Notes: generated by a model not told the origin, from the letters alone. A stretch of 30,565 nt of DNA from JBHHZJ01 sp046758005 (GCA_046758005.1 JBHHZJ010000032.1:1-30565), one strand, 5' to 3'; shown: positions 14,783 through 23,636, counted from the first letter of the stretch. Numbers and translations: made by a program.

Positions 14783-15469
14783 TCAGCGCACGACGAGCGG
14801 GAATTCCACGCCGTCCTCCCAGGTGAAGCCTCGGTCGGTCTTGATCAGCTCCGGGAAGTGACCGGGGACGATGCGGTCCGCCATGTCGAGGATGCGCGCG
14901 ATGGTTTCGGTGCCGTTCTCGACGCTGTCGAAGGCCATGTCGCAGCGGCCGTTGATCGCTTCCCTGGCGTATTTGATCGCGTCGCCGGCGATGACCACGG
15001 TCCCCTTGTCGTCGGTCTCGAGCCTAAGCGCGTAGCCGCCCGGCGTGTGTCCGGGGGCGGGGAAGAAGCCGATCCGGTTGCTCAGCGTCCCTTCGCCCTC
15101 GATCAGTTCCAGGTCGTGCTTGTCGAGCTGTTCGTGGATGCCCCAGGGCATGAAGATGTCGTCCTCGTGCGGGGCGGCGGCGTAGTCCCACTCCCGCTTG
15201 CCGACCAGGACCTTGGCGTGCGCGAACAGGTCGATGTTGTGGCAGTGGTCGAAATGAAGATGCGACAGGAACACGATCCTCACGTCCGCCGGGCGCAGTC
15301 CGCGCCGCTCGAGCCCCTTCAGCAGCGGCAGGCGCGAGACGTAGCCCCCGGTGTCGAACAGCAGCGGGCCGTCGGCCGTGTCCACGAGCGTCAGGTTGGC
15401 CAGGCCCAGGAAGCCGTCCCTCAGGCGCAGGTTGTTGCCCTGGACGATGATGTCGTAGGTCGGGTTCAT
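14783..15469 (-). CDS. Metallo-beta-lactamase-fold hydrolase (lactonase-like)
   Basis: The 228-residue product has a complete dinuclear metal site: HLHFDH (His70, His72, Asp74, His75), His141 in PGHTPGG, Asp163 in AGDAIKY and His204 in PGHFPE. No signal peptide is seen, so it should be cytoplasmic. The layout fits the N-acyl-homoserine-lactonase/AttM-like branch of the superfamily, but the substrate cannot be deduced and many members act on other esters or lactones. A perfect GGAGGTGA precedes the ATG at 15469. It is convergent with tRNA-Pro and divergent from ccoN; nothing links it functionally to the oxidase genes. Confidence 0.88.
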   Translation of the reverse strand: MNPTYDIIVQGNNLRLRDGFLGLANLTLVDTADGPLLFDTGGYVSRLPLLKGLERRGLRPADVRIVFLSHLHFDHCHNIDLFAHAKVLVGKREWDYAAAPHEDDIFMPWGIHEQLDKHDLELIEGEGTLSNRIGFFPAPGHTPGGYALRLETDDKGTVVIAGDAIKYAREAINGRCDMAFDSVENGTETIARILDMADRIVPGHFPELIKTDRGFTWEDGVEFPLVVR

Positions 15470-15692
15470 GCCGTCACCTCCGTGTTCGGCCCAATGGTAC
15501 GGCGAATCGCGCGCGGACAGTACATTCATCGGCCGCGCGTCCTGGCGCGGCCGGTCCGGAGTCTCGCGCGACGGCCGGACCCGCGGCCGGCGCGGGGAAT
15601 TTCCACGCGCCGAGGCCCGATCCCGGTCGATCCGCATCGCTTCCTTGCCCGGCGCGCCTCGTAGTATCTTGCCCGGCACCGGCGCGGGGCGC

Positions 15693-15721
15693 TTGCCGTA
15701 CGCGAAGCACTTTTGTATGAG
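15693..15721 (+). promoter_or_regulatory. Candidate promoter for the ccoNOQP operon
   Basis: TTGCCG (15693-15698) and TATGAG (15716-15721) are 17 bases apart, giving a start near 15728 and a leader of about 39 bases. The 297-base gap 15470-15766 is otherwise GC-rich with no gene. I searched it by eye for TTGA-N6-TCAA and found no acceptable FNR/FixK box. Confidence 0.35.
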
Positions 15722-15766
15722 CGGCGGGGCGGGGGGTTTTCTGTTCGACAAGGATCGGGACCGGCG

Positions 15767-17419
15767 ATGACGAATTCGGATACGCGCGCCGCGGCCGACG
15801 GCATGACGTACGCGGTCGGCGCGGCGCTCGCGCTCGGGGCGGTGTTCGGCATCTTCCTCATGGCCCGGGCGGTGGACCCGGTCATGGAGTTCCACGGGTT
15901 TCTGTTCTTCGCCTTCTGCGTGGCCGGGACCTTTTGGCTGATCGGGCGGCACTACGGGGCGGTCGCGGCGGCCGCGGCGGGGGAGGCCGTGCGCTACAAC
16001 GACGCGGTGGTCAGGGCCGGGGTGATCGCGTCGACCCTCTGGGGCGTGGTCGGGTTCTCGGTCGGTCTCGCGATCGCCTTGCAGCTTGCCTTTCCGGTGC
16101 TCAATTTCGACCTGCCGTGGACCAACTTCGGTCGCCTGCGGCCCGTGCACACCTCCGCGGTCATCTTCGCCTTCGGCGGCAACGTCCTGATCGCGACCTC
16201 GTTCCACGTGGTGCAGCGGACCTGCCGCGCCCGCCTGGCCGGCGAACTGGCGCCCTGGTTCGTGTTCTGGGGCTACAACCTGTTCATCGTGGTCGCGGCC
16301 ACGGGCTACGTTCTCGGCGTCACGCAGAGCAGGGAATACGCCGAGCCCGAGTGGTACGCGGACCTGTGGCTGACCTTGGTCTGGGTCGTCTACCTGCTGG
16401 TCTTCCTGGGCACCCTGTGGCGCCGGCGCGAGCCGCACATTTACGTCGCCAACTGGTTCTACCTGGCCTTCATCGTGACCATCGCGATGCTGCACATCAT
16501 CAACAACCTGGCGGTGCCGGTGTCTTGGGCCGGCGTGAAGAGCTATTCGCTGTTCGCCGGGGTGCAGGACGCGCTGACCCAATGGTGGTACGGGCACAAC
16601 GCGGTCGGGTTCTTCCTGACCGCCGGCTTCCTGGGGATCATGTACTACTTCGTGCCCAAGCGGGCCGAGCGACCGGTCTATTCCTACCGGCTGTCGATCG
16701 TGCATTTCTGGTCGCTCATCTTCCTCTATATCTGGGCCGGTCCGCACCACCTGCATTACACCGCGCTGCCGGACTGGGCGCAGACGCTGGGCATGACGTT
16801 CTCGGTGATGCTGTGGATGCCGTCGTGGGGCGGCATGATCAACGGCCTCATGACCCTCTCGGGTGCGTGGGACAAGCTGCGCACCGACCCGGTGATTCGC
16901 ATGCTGGTCGTTTCGGTCGCGTTCTACGGCATGAGCACCTTCGAAGGCCCGGTCATGGCGATCAAGGCGGTCAACTCGCTCAGCCACTATACGGATTGGA
17001 CGATCGGCCACGTGCACTCCGGCGCGCTCGGCTGGGTCGGCTTCGTCAGCTTCGGCGCGCTGTACTGCCTCGCGCCCGCGCTCTGGGGGCGCGAGCGGCT
17101 CTATTCGCTTCGCCTGGTCGGCCTGCACTTCTGGGTCGCGACCATCGGAATCCTGCTCTACATCACGGCGATGTGGGTGTCGGGGATCATGCAGGGCCTG
17201 ATGTGGCGCGCCTATGACAGCCAGGGCTTCCTCGTATACTCCTTCGCCGAGACCGTCGAGCAGATGCACCCCTACTACATGATCCGGGCCGCGGGCGGCG
17301 CGCTCTACGTGTTCGGGGCGCTCGTCATGGCCTACAACCTGTGGCGCACCGCGCGCGGCGACGTGCGCGAGGAGGGGCCGGCACCGACGCTCCGGCCGGC
17401 CGCGGCGCCGGCGGAATAG
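15767..17419 (+). CDS. ccoN: cbb3-type cytochrome c oxidase, catalytic subunit I
   Basis: CcoN is the membrane subunit where oxygen is reduced in the high-affinity cbb3 oxidase. It carries haem b and a haem b3-CuB centre. The 550-residue protein, started at ATG 15767, has the expected ligands. His128 (RPVHTS) is a haem b ligand; His277 (WYGHNAV) and His327/His328 (AGPHHLHY) bind CuB; His415/His417 (IGHVHSG) bind the haems. Tyr321 stands six residues before the HH pair, as the cross-linked tyrosine does in cbb3 enzymes. An N-terminal part with extra membrane segments, about 70 residues longer than the Pseudomonas protein, is usual for alphaproteobacterial FixN. Confidence 0.98.
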   Translation: MTNSDTRAAADGMTYAVGAALALGAVFGIFLMARAVDPVMEFHGFLFFAFCVAGTFWLIGRHYGAVAAAAAGEAVRYNDAVVRAGVIASTLWGVVGFSVGLAIALQLAFPVLNFDLPWTNFGRLRPVHTSAVIFAFGGNVLIATSFHVVQRTCRARLAGELAPWFVFWGYNLFIVVAATGYVLGVTQSREYAEPEWYADLWLTLVWVVYLLVFLGTLWRRREPHIYVANWFYLAFIVTIAMLHIINNLAVPVSWAGVKSYSLFAGVQDALTQWWYGHNAVGFFLTAGFLGIMYYFVPKRAERPVYSYRLSIVHFWSLIFLYIWAGPHHLHYTALPDWAQTLGMTFSVMLWMPSWGGMINGLMTLSGAWDKLRTDPVIRMLVVSVAFYGMSTFEGPVMAIKAVNSLSHYTDWTIGHVHSGALGWVGFVSFGALYCLAPALWGRERLYSLRLVGLHFWVATIGILLYITAMWVSGIMQGLMWRAYDSQGFLVYSFAETVEQMHPYYMIRAAGGALYVFGALVMAYNLWRTARGDVREEGPAPTLRPAAAPAE

Positions 17420-17433
17420 AGGGGGCCGAGGCG

Positions 17434-18159
17434 ATGATCAAGCACGAGACGGTCGAGCGGAACTCGATCCTGCTGCTCGTCCTGGTCCTCATCGTGGTCT
17501 CGATCGGCGGCATCGTCGAGATCGCGCCGTTGTTCTACCTCGAGAGCACGATCGAGAGGGTCGAGGGGATGCGGCCCTACTCGCCGCTGGAGCTGGCCGG
17601 GCGCAAGATCTACATCCGCGAGGGCTGCTACAACTGCCACAGCCAGATGGTGCGGCCGCTGCGCGACGAAGTGGAGCGCTACGGCCACTACAGCCTGGCG
17701 GCCGAGAGCATGTACGACCACCCCTTCCAGTGGGGATCGAAGCGCACCGGCCCGGACCTCGCGCGGCTCGGCGGGCGCTACTCCGACGAGTGGCACGTCG
17801 CGCACATGAAGGCCCCGCGCAGCATCGTGCCGGAGTCGGTCATGCCGGGCTACCCGTTTCTGGCGGAGACGCCCCTTCGCTTCGAGCGCATCGCCGAGGA
17901 CCTTCGCGCCAACCGCGCCGTGGGCGTGCCCTACACCGACGAGATGATCGCGGCCGCGGTGCGCGACGTGCGCGCCCAGGTCGACCCGGATGCCGAGGGC
18001 GTCGACGCGCTGCTGGAACGCTACCCCAAGGCGAACGTGCGCGACTTCGACGGCAACCCGGAGGCGATCTCGGAGCTGGACGCGCTGATCGCCTACCTGC
18101 AAATGCTCGGCACGCTCGTTGATTTCGACGTCTACCGGGCGGAGGAGAACCTGCGTTGA
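17434..18159 (+). CDS. ccoO: cbb3 oxidase subunit II, mono-haem cytochrome c
   Basis: CcoO is a membrane-anchored cytochrome c that passes electrons towards the CcoN haems. The 241 residues begin with a cytoplasmic MIKHETVERN and one membrane helix (about 11-34). The periplasmic domain has the haem motif CYNCH (Cys65, Cys68, His69) and a likely axial Met137 in SVMPGY. It starts 14 bases after the ccoN stop. The order N-O-Q-P is complete, so this operon should encode a full enzyme. Confidence 0.97.
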   Translation: MIKHETVERNSILLLVLVLIVVSIGGIVEIAPLFYLESTIERVEGMRPYSPLELAGRKIYIREGCYNCHSQMVRPLRDEVERYGHYSLAAESMYDHPFQWGSKRTGPDLARLGGRYSDEWHVAHMKAPRSIVPESVMPGYPFLAETPLRFERIAEDLRANRAVGVPYTDEMIAAAVRDVRAQVDPDAEGVDALLERYPKANVRDFDGNPEAISELDALIAYLQMLGTLVDFDVYRAEENLR

Positions 18160-18170
18160 GCGAGGCCGCC

Positions 18171-18320
18171 ATGACTTACCAGGACGTGCTTTCCTTCGTC
18201 GGAACCTACGGCCTGATCTACTTCCTCATCCTGTTCGTCGGGGTGCTTGTGTACGTCTTCTGGCCGGGCAATAAGCGAAGGTTCGAGGACGCGGCGCGCC
18301 TGCCCTTGAAGGAGGACTGA
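18171..18320 (+). CDS. ccoQ: cbb3 oxidase small subunit CcoQ (FixQ)
   Basis: CcoQ is a single-helix protein that stabilises the cbb3 complex. The 49-residue product has one membrane helix (about 10-31) and the hallmark tail FWPGNKRRFEDAARLPLKED. The ATG at 18171 is annotated. An in-frame TTG at 18156 overlaps the ccoO stop, has GGAGGAG 8 bases upstream and would add SEAA before the methionine; either could be used. It is easily missed by gene finders because of its size. Confidence 0.93.
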   Translation: MTYQDVLSFVGTYGLIYFLILFVGVLVYVFWPGNKRRFEDAARLPLKED

Positions 18321-18321
18321 G

Positions 18322-19191
18322 GTGGCGGGGCACAGGGAGACGGACGCGGTCACGGGCACCGAGACCACCGGCCACGAGTGGGACGGCATCAAGGAACTGA
18401 ACACGCCCCTGCCGCGCTGGTGGCTGTGGACCTTCTACGCCACGATCGTGTGGGCCATCGGCTACTGGATCGTGATGCCGGCCTGGCCGCTGGTCAACGA
18501 TTTCACCCGGGGCGTCCTCGGCTACACCAACCGCGCCGCCGTGGCCGAGCGGCTCGCCGAGGCCCGCGCGGCGCAAAGCGCCTACATCGCGCGCATCGAG
18601 GCCGCCTCGCTGGACGAGATCCGCAGCGACCCGGAGCTGCTGGAGTTCGCGCTCGCCGGCGGGCGCTCGGCCTTCGCGGTCAATTGCTCGCCGTGCCACG
18701 GCCTCGGCGCGGCCGGCTCGCGCGGCTATCCGAACCTGAACGACGACGCCTGGCTGTGGGGCGGGACGTTGGATGAGATCGCGCGCACGATCCGGTTCGG
18801 CGTGCGCTCCGGACACGAGGAGGCACGCTTCGGCGACATGCCCGCCTTCGTGCGGGACGGCCTGCTCACCCGCGAGCAGGCGTCCGATGTCGCCGAGTAC
18901 GTGCTGTCGCTGTCGGGGAGGAGCACGGATGCCGCGGCTGCCGAACGGGGCGCGGAAGTCTTCGCCGAGCAGTGCGTGGCCTGTCACCAGGAGGGCGGCG
19001 TCGGCTCCGACGAGCTCGGCGCGCCCAATCTCGCCGACGCGATCTGGCTGTACGGCGGCGACAAGGAGACGATCGTCGAGACCGTGTCCTTCGGCCGCGC
19101 CGGCGTGATGCCCGCCTGGACCGGGCGCCTGGCGCCTGCCACCATAAAGCGGCTCGCGATCTACGTGCACTCGCTCGGCGGAGGGCAGTGA
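18322..19191 (+). CDS. ccoP: cbb3 oxidase subunit III, di-haem cytochrome c
   Basis: CcoP is the electron entry subunit, holding two c-type haems. The GTG at 18322 follows ccoQ by one base with AAGGAGG in the ccoQ tail, and gives 289 residues. The cytoplasmic start HEWDGIKELNTPLPRWW and one membrane helix (about 32-53) are typical. The haem sites are CSPCH (122-126) with axial Met173 (GDMPAF), and CVACH (218-222) with Met263 (GVMPAW). All expected ligands are present. Confidence 0.97.
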   Translation: MAGHRETDAVTGTETTGHEWDGIKELNTPLPRWWLWTFYATIVWAIGYWIVMPAWPLVNDFTRGVLGYTNRAAVAERLAEARAAQSAYIARIEAASLDEIRSDPELLEFALAGGRSAFAVNCSPCHGLGAAGSRGYPNLNDDAWLWGGTLDEIARTIRFGVRSGHEEARFGDMPAFVRDGLLTREQASDVAEYVLSLSGRSTDAAAAERGAEVFAEQCVACHQEGGVGSDELGAPNLADAIWLYGGDKETIVETVSFGRAGVMPAWTGRLAPATIKRLAIYVHSLGGGQ

Positions 19192-19225
19192 CCTGCGACC
19201 GTCCGGCGGGGCCGGGAGCGACGCG

Positions 19226-20737
19226 TTGACGATAGACATGGCCGCGATACGCGAAACGGAAGCGCCGGCGCCCGCACCGGCCGCCGCGTCGGGCGTCGAG
19301 CGCGCGGACGTTCGCCCGGTCAACAAGCGCGAGCGCCGCTCCCTTTACCAGAGGCGCGCTCGCATCTATCCCAAGAAGGCCCGCGGCACGTTCCGCCGCC
19401 TCAAGTGGGCGATCATGGCGGTGACCCTGTCGATCTACTACCTGGCGCCGTGGATTCGCTGGGACCGCGGGCCGAACGCGCCCGAGCAGGCGATCCTGAT
19501 CGACATCCCGGCGCGCCGCTTCTACTTCTTCTTCATCGAGATCTGGCCGCAGGAGGTCTATTACCTCACCGGCCTGCTGATCCTGGCCGCGCTCGGCCTG
19601 TTCCTGGCGACCTCGATGTTCGGCCGGGTGTGGTGCGGTTATACCTGTCCGCAGACCGTCTGGACCGACCTGTTCGTCGCCGTCGAACGCCTGATCGAGG
19701 GCGACCGCGCCGCGCGCATCCGGCTCGATCAGGCCCCGTGGAGCGCGCGCAAGGTCGCCGAGAAGGCGGCCAAGCACGCGATCTGGCTGGTCATCGCCGT
19801 GCTCACGGGCGGGGCCTGGGTGTTCTACTTCGCCGACGCGCCGAGCCTGCTTGGCGAGCTCGCGACCCTGGAGGCGCCGGCCGTCGCCTACATCGCGATC
19901 GGCGTGCTCGCCTTCACGACCTATACCCTCGGCGGTCACGCGCGCGAGCAGGTGTGCACCTACATGTGCCCCTGGCCGCGCATCCAGGCCGCGATGGTCG
20001 ACGCGGACTCGCTCGTCGTCACCTACCGCGACTACCGGGGCGAGCCGCGCGGCCCGCACCGAAAGGGCGAGGCCTGGGAGGGGCGCGGCGACTGCATCGA
20101 CTGCAACAACTGCGTCGTGGTTTGCCCCATGGGCATCGACATCCGCGACGGCCAGCAGCTCGAGTGCATCAACTGCGCCCTGTGCATCGACGCGTGCAAC
20201 GACGTGATGGACCGGATCGGCCGGCCGCGCGGGCTGATCGCATACGACACCCTGGCCAACGTCGAGCGGCGGGCGGCCGGGGAGAACCCGCGGGTTCGGT
20301 TGCTGCGCGCCCGGCCGGCGATCTACATGGGCCTGATGGTCGTCGTCGGCGCGGCCATCCTGGTCGGCCTGACCACGCGCGCGGCGCTCGACGTCAACGT
20401 GCTGCGCGACCGCAACCCGCTGTTCGTCACCCTGTCGGACGGCGCGATCCGCAACGGCTACACCCTCAAGGTCATCAACAAGCTGCACGACGAGCGGCGG
20501 TACCGCCTGAGCGTCGAGGGCCTGGCCGACGCGCGCATCGGCGTGGTCGGAGACCGGGGCGGCGTCGAGGCCCTGTTGACGGTCAAGCCCGACCGCCTGG
20601 CCAGCTTCCGGGTCTTCGTCACCGTCCCGCGGGAGGCGCTGACGGACGCGGCGACCCCGGTCACCTTCGCGGTCACCGACACGGCCGACGCCACCCGGGT
20701 CACCTACGACACCGTATTCCGGGGGCCGGCGCGATGA
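19226..20737 (+). CDS. ccoG: Cbb3 oxidase assembly protein CcoG (FixG/RdxA), Fe-S membrane protein
   Basis: CcoG is a membrane ferredoxin-like protein, reported to act as a cupric reductase supplying Cu(I) for CuB. The 503-residue protein has several membrane helices, CGYTCP (137-142) and CTYMCPW (244-250) motifs, and two 4Fe-4S sites (Cys290, 293, 296, 300 and Cys314, 317, 320, 324). A periplasmic beta-rich C-terminal domain begins at about 385. The TTG at 19226 has GGGAG 7 bases upstream; an ATG at 19238 is possible and changes only four residues. It lies 34 bases after ccoP and begins the GHIS maturation operon. Confidence 0.96.
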   Translation: MTIDMAAIRETEAPAPAPAAASGVERADVRPVNKRERRSLYQRRARIYPKKARGTFRRLKWAIMAVTLSIYYLAPWIRWDRGPNAPEQAILIDIPARRFYFFFIEIWPQEVYYLTGLLILAALGLFLATSMFGRVWCGYTCPQTVWTDLFVAVERLIEGDRAARIRLDQAPWSARKVAEKAAKHAIWLVIAVLTGGAWVFYFADAPSLLGELATLEAPAVAYIAIGVLAFTTYTLGGHAREQVCTYMCPWPRIQAAMVDADSLVVTYRDYRGEPRGPHRKGEAWEGRGDCIDCNNCVVVCPMGIDIRDGQQLECINCALCIDACNDVMDRIGRPRGLIAYDTLANVERRAAGENPRVRLLRARPAIYMGLMVVVGAAILVGLTTRAALDVNVLRDRNPLFVTLSDGAIRNGYTLKVINKLHDERRYRLSVEGLADARIGVVGDRGGVEALLTVKPDRLASFRVFVTVPREALTDAATPVTFAVTDTADATRVTYDTVFRGPAR

Positions 20738-21228
20738 GCCCGACGCGCGAGCGGACCCTGACCGGGCGCCACGTCCTGATCGCCGTCCTCGCCTTCTTCG
20801 GCGTAGTGATCGCGGCCAACGCCGTGTTCGTCGTCCTGGCGCTGGACACCTGGACCGGGCTCAGCACGGAGAACGCCTATCAGCGCGGCCTCGCCTACAA
20901 CGAGACGCTGCGCGCGGCCGCCGCGCAGCGGGCGCTCGGCTGGCGCGCCGATCTGAGCGTCCGCGCGACCGGCGCGGGGCGCGACCGGCTGGAGGTCGCC
21001 TTCACCGACCGGCGGGGCGCGCCGATCGAGTCCCTTGCCGTCACCGTCCGCCTGCGCCGGCCGACCCACGAGGGCTTCGACCGCGACGTGGCCCTGGCGC
21101 GCGCCGGACCGGGCCGCTACGCGGCGGATTTGGAGCTTCCGCTGCGCGGCCAATGGGACGTGCGACTCAGCGCCCGGTCCCGCTACGGCAAGCGCTTCGA
21201 GTTCGAGGACCGGATATGGCTGAAGTGA
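20734..21228 (+). CDS. ccoH: Cbb3 oxidase assembly protein CcoH (FixH)
   Basis: CcoH is a small membrane protein needed for stable cbb3 assembly. The 164-residue product has an N-terminal cytoplasmic tail, one membrane helix (about 13-37) with the conserved NAVFVVLALDTWTGL segment, and a periplasmic domain containing ENAYQRGLAYNETL and RRPTHEGFDRDV. The ATG overlaps the ccoG stop by 4 bases, and the 3' end overlaps ccoI by 13 bases. The family is only weakly conserved, so position and the NAYQRGLAYN motif carry the call. Confidence 0.95.
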   Translation: MSPTRERTLTGRHVLIAVLAFFGVVIAANAVFVVLALDTWTGLSTENAYQRGLAYNETLRAAAAQRALGWRADLSVRATGAGRDRLEVAFTDRRGAPIESLAVTVRLRRPTHEGFDRDVALARAGPGRYAADLELPLRGQWDVRLSARSRYGKRFEFEDRIWLK

Positions 21229-23441
21229 CGCTGCCCGCCGTGCCGGAGGAGTGGGCCGCACCGGTCGATCCGGCGGCCTATGTGCGGCCCCGGGCGAACG
21301 GCACGGCCGAGCTCAACCTCGTGGTCGAGAACCTCCACTGCCCGAGCTGCATCCCACGCATCGAGGGCACGCTGCAGCGCATGCCGGGCGTGCTCGAGGC
21401 GCGGGTCAACCTGAGCACGCGCCGCCTGCGCCTGCGCTGGCGGCAGGGCGCGGTCGAGGCCGGCGACCTGGTCGCCGCCGTGGCCGCGCAGGGGTTTCGC
21501 TTGTCGCCCTACGATCCGGCCGGTCTCGAGGGCGCCCACGAGCGGGAGGGCCGGGCGCTGCTGCGCGCCCTGGCGGTGGCCGGCTTCGCCGCCGGCAACG
21601 TGATGCTGCTGTCGATCTCCGTGTGGAGCGGGCTGGTCTCCGACATGGGGCCGGCCACGCGCGGGCTGTTCCATTGGGTCTCCGCGCTCATCGCCCTGCC
21701 GGCGGTGGCTTACGCCGGGCGGCCGTTCTACCGCTCGGCCTTCGCCAGCCTGCGCGCCGGGCGGCTCAACATGGACGTGCCGATCTCGCTCGCCGTCCTG
21801 CTCGCCGCCGGCATGAGCCTGTTCGAGACCGTGCGCGGCGGCGCGCACGTCTACTTCGACGCCTCGGTCATGCTGCTGTTCTTCCTGCTTGTCGGCCGGT
21901 TCCTCGACCTGCGGGTTCGCGGCCGGGCGCGCTCGGCGGCGCAGAACCTGATGATCCTGCGCGCGGTCGCGGCGACCGCGATCGACCCCGACGGGCGGCG
22001 GCGCGCGGTGCCGGTGTCGGAGATCGGGCCCGGCATGCGAGTCGCCGTGGCCGCGGGCGAGCGAATTCCGGTCGACGGCCGGGTCGCGGCCGGGCGTTCC
22101 GAGGTCGATACCAGCCTGGTCACCGGCGAGAGCCTGCCGCGCCCGGTGGCTGCGGGCGCCGAAATCTTCGCCGGGACCCTCAACCTGGGCGGGCCGCTCG
22201 AGGTCGAAGTGAGCGCGGCCGGGGAGGACACGCTGCTGGCCGAGATCGTGCGCCTGATGGAGGCGGCCGAACAGGGCCGGGCGGATTACGTCCGCCTGGC
22301 CGACCGGGCGGCGCGGATCTACGCCCCGGCGGTCCATCTTCTGGCGGGCGGGACGTTCCTGGGCTGGCTCCTGTTCGGCGGCGCGGCCTGGCAGGGCGCG
22401 CTGCTCACCGCCGTGGCGGTGCTCATCATCACCTGCCCGTGCGCATTGGGACTGGCGGTGCCGGCGGTCCAGGTCGCGGCGGTCGGGCGGCTGCTGCGCC
22501 GGGGCGTGCTGGTCAAGTCGGCCGACGGGCTGGAGCGCCTGGCGCGGGCGGACACCGTGGTCTTCGACAAGACCGGGACGCTCACCCTGGGCCGGCCGAC
22601 GCTCGCCAACGCCGAAGAGATCGCCGGGCGCGACCTGCGCCTGGCCGCCTCGATCGCGGCGGCCAGCCGCCACCCACTCGCCCGCGGGCTGTGCCGCGCC
22701 GCCGGCCCGGTGGCCGCGGCGGCGGAGGTGCGCGAGGAGCCGGGCATGGGGCTGTCGGCCACGGTCGAGGGCCGCGAGGTGCGCCTGGGCAGCCGGCGCT
22801 GGTGCGGGATGCCGGAGCACGGCGAGGGTGCGGCGGTCGAGACCGAGCTGTGGCTGGCCGGTGAGGGACGGGAGCCGGTTCGTTTCGCCTTCCGCGATGC
22901 GCCGCGCGCCGATGCGGCGCGGATCGTCGCCTGGCTGAAGCGCCGCGGCCTTGCGGTCGAACTGCTCACCGGCGACCGGGCGCCGGCGGCGCGCGCGGTG
23001 GCCGAGGCCCTGGGCATCGCGCGCTGGTCCGCCGAACGCAGGCCGGCGGACAAGATCGCCCGGCTCGAGGCCCTGGCGGCCCAGGGGCGCAGGGTTCTGA
23101 TGGTCGGCGACGGCCTGAACGACGCGCCGGCGCTTGCGGCCGCCTACGTGTCGGCCTCGCCGGCCGAGGCCGCCGACGTGAGCCAGACCGCCGCCGACCT
23201 CGTTTTGCAGGGGGAGGGCCTGGCGCCGCTCGCCGAGGCGCTGCGCGTCGCCCGGATCGCCCGCCGGCTGGTGCTGCAGAACTTCGCGCTGGCCCTCGGC
23301 TACAACGCGGTGGCCGTGCCGCTTGCGGTCGCCGGGCTGGTCACGCCGCTCATCGCGGCGCTCGCCATGTCCGCGTCCTCGCTGGCGGTCACGCTCAACG
23401 CCCTGCGCCTCGCCCTCATCGCGCGGGAGGCGCGGCCGTGA
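21216..23441 (+). CDS. ccoI: Copper-transporting P1B-type ATPase CcoI (FixI)
   Basis: CcoI moves Cu(I) across the inner membrane for CuB insertion into CcoN. The 741-residue protein has an N-terminal heavy-metal domain with CPSC (Cys42, Cys45), eight expected membrane helices, TGES, the transmembrane metal site CPCALGLAVP (Cys407, Cys409), the phosphorylated Asp451 in DKTGTLT, SRHPLARGL (the HP motif) and GDGLNDAPAL. It begins inside ccoH and its TGA overlaps the ccoS GTG. The context makes it the oxidase-specific pump and not the CopA detoxification pump, although the sequence alone would not fully separate them. Confidence 0.97.
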   Translation: MAEVTLPAVPEEWAAPVDPAAYVRPRANGTAELNLVVENLHCPSCIPRIEGTLQRMPGVLEARVNLSTRRLRLRWRQGAVEAGDLVAAVAAQGFRLSPYDPAGLEGAHEREGRALLRALAVAGFAAGNVMLLSISVWSGLVSDMGPATRGLFHWVSALIALPAVAYAGRPFYRSAFASLRAGRLNMDVPISLAVLLAAGMSLFETVRGGAHVYFDASVMLLFFLLVGRFLDLRVRGRARSAAQNLMILRAVAATAIDPDGRRRAVPVSEIGPGMRVAVAAGERIPVDGRVAAGRSEVDTSLVTGESLPRPVAAGAEIFAGTLNLGGPLEVEVSAAGEDTLLAEIVRLMEAAEQGRADYVRLADRAARIYAPAVHLLAGGTFLGWLLFGGAAWQGALLTAVAVLIITCPCALGLAVPAVQVAAVGRLLRRGVLVKSADGLERLARADTVVFDKTGTLTLGRPTLANAEEIAGRDLRLAASIAAASRHPLARGLCRAAGPVAAAAEVREEPGMGLSATVEGREVRLGSRRWCGMPEHGEGAAVETELWLAGEGREPVRFAFRDAPRADAARIVAWLKRRGLAVELLTGDRAPAARAVAEALGIARWSAERRPADKIARLEALAAQGRRVLMVGDGLNDAPALAAAYVSASPAEAADVSQTAADLVLQGEGLAPLAEALRVARIARRLVLQNFALALGYNAVAVPLAVAGLVTPLIAALAMSASSLAVTLNALRLALIAREARP

Positions 23442-23611
23442 CGGTGCTCGGCTACTTGATACCGGCGGCGCTGTTTCTCGGCCTGCTCGGCCTGGGCGCC
23501 TTCCTCTGGGCGCTCAAGTCGGGCCAGTTCGAGGACCTCGACGGCGCGGCGCACCGCATCCTGTTCGACGACGAGGATGGACCGGGCGGGCGGGGCGACG
23601 AGCGATCCTGA
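23438..23611 (+). CDS. ccoS: Cbb3 oxidase maturation protein CcoS
   Basis: CcoS is a short membrane protein needed for cofactor insertion into cbb3 oxidase. The GTG at 23438 (GTGA overlap with the ccoI stop) gives 57 residues: one membrane helix (about 5-27) and the signature QFEDLDGAAHRILFDDED. The family is short and easily overlooked. It closes the ccoGHIS operon; a minus-strand gene ends only 25 bases beyond. Confidence 0.95.
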   Translation: MTVLGYLIPAALFLGLLGLGAFLWALKSGQFEDLDGAAHRILFDDEDGPGGRGDERS

Positions 23612-23636
23612 CCCCGTCGGCCGCCTTCCTGCCCGG

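Noticed and set aside
15553..15581. GGTCCGG/CCGGACC inverted repeat upstream of ccoN
   Set aside because: The arms are short, spaced by 15 bases and made only of common GC words; such matches are expected by chance here.
15743..15757. FNR-like sequence TCGAC-AAGG-ATCGG just before ccoN
   Set aside because: Only six of ten positions match, and it lies between the expected transcription start and the start codon, where an activator site would not work.
14643..15766. tRNA-Pro as an integration site for a cbb3 island
   Set aside because: No integrase, no direct repeat of the tRNA 3' end and no change in base composition were seen; cco clusters are core in this class.
15470..17269. N-terminal extension of the metallohydrolase frame through ccoN
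   Set aside because: The conserved fold starts at MNPTYD with a strong GGAGGTGA before it; the upstream part is antisense to ccoN.
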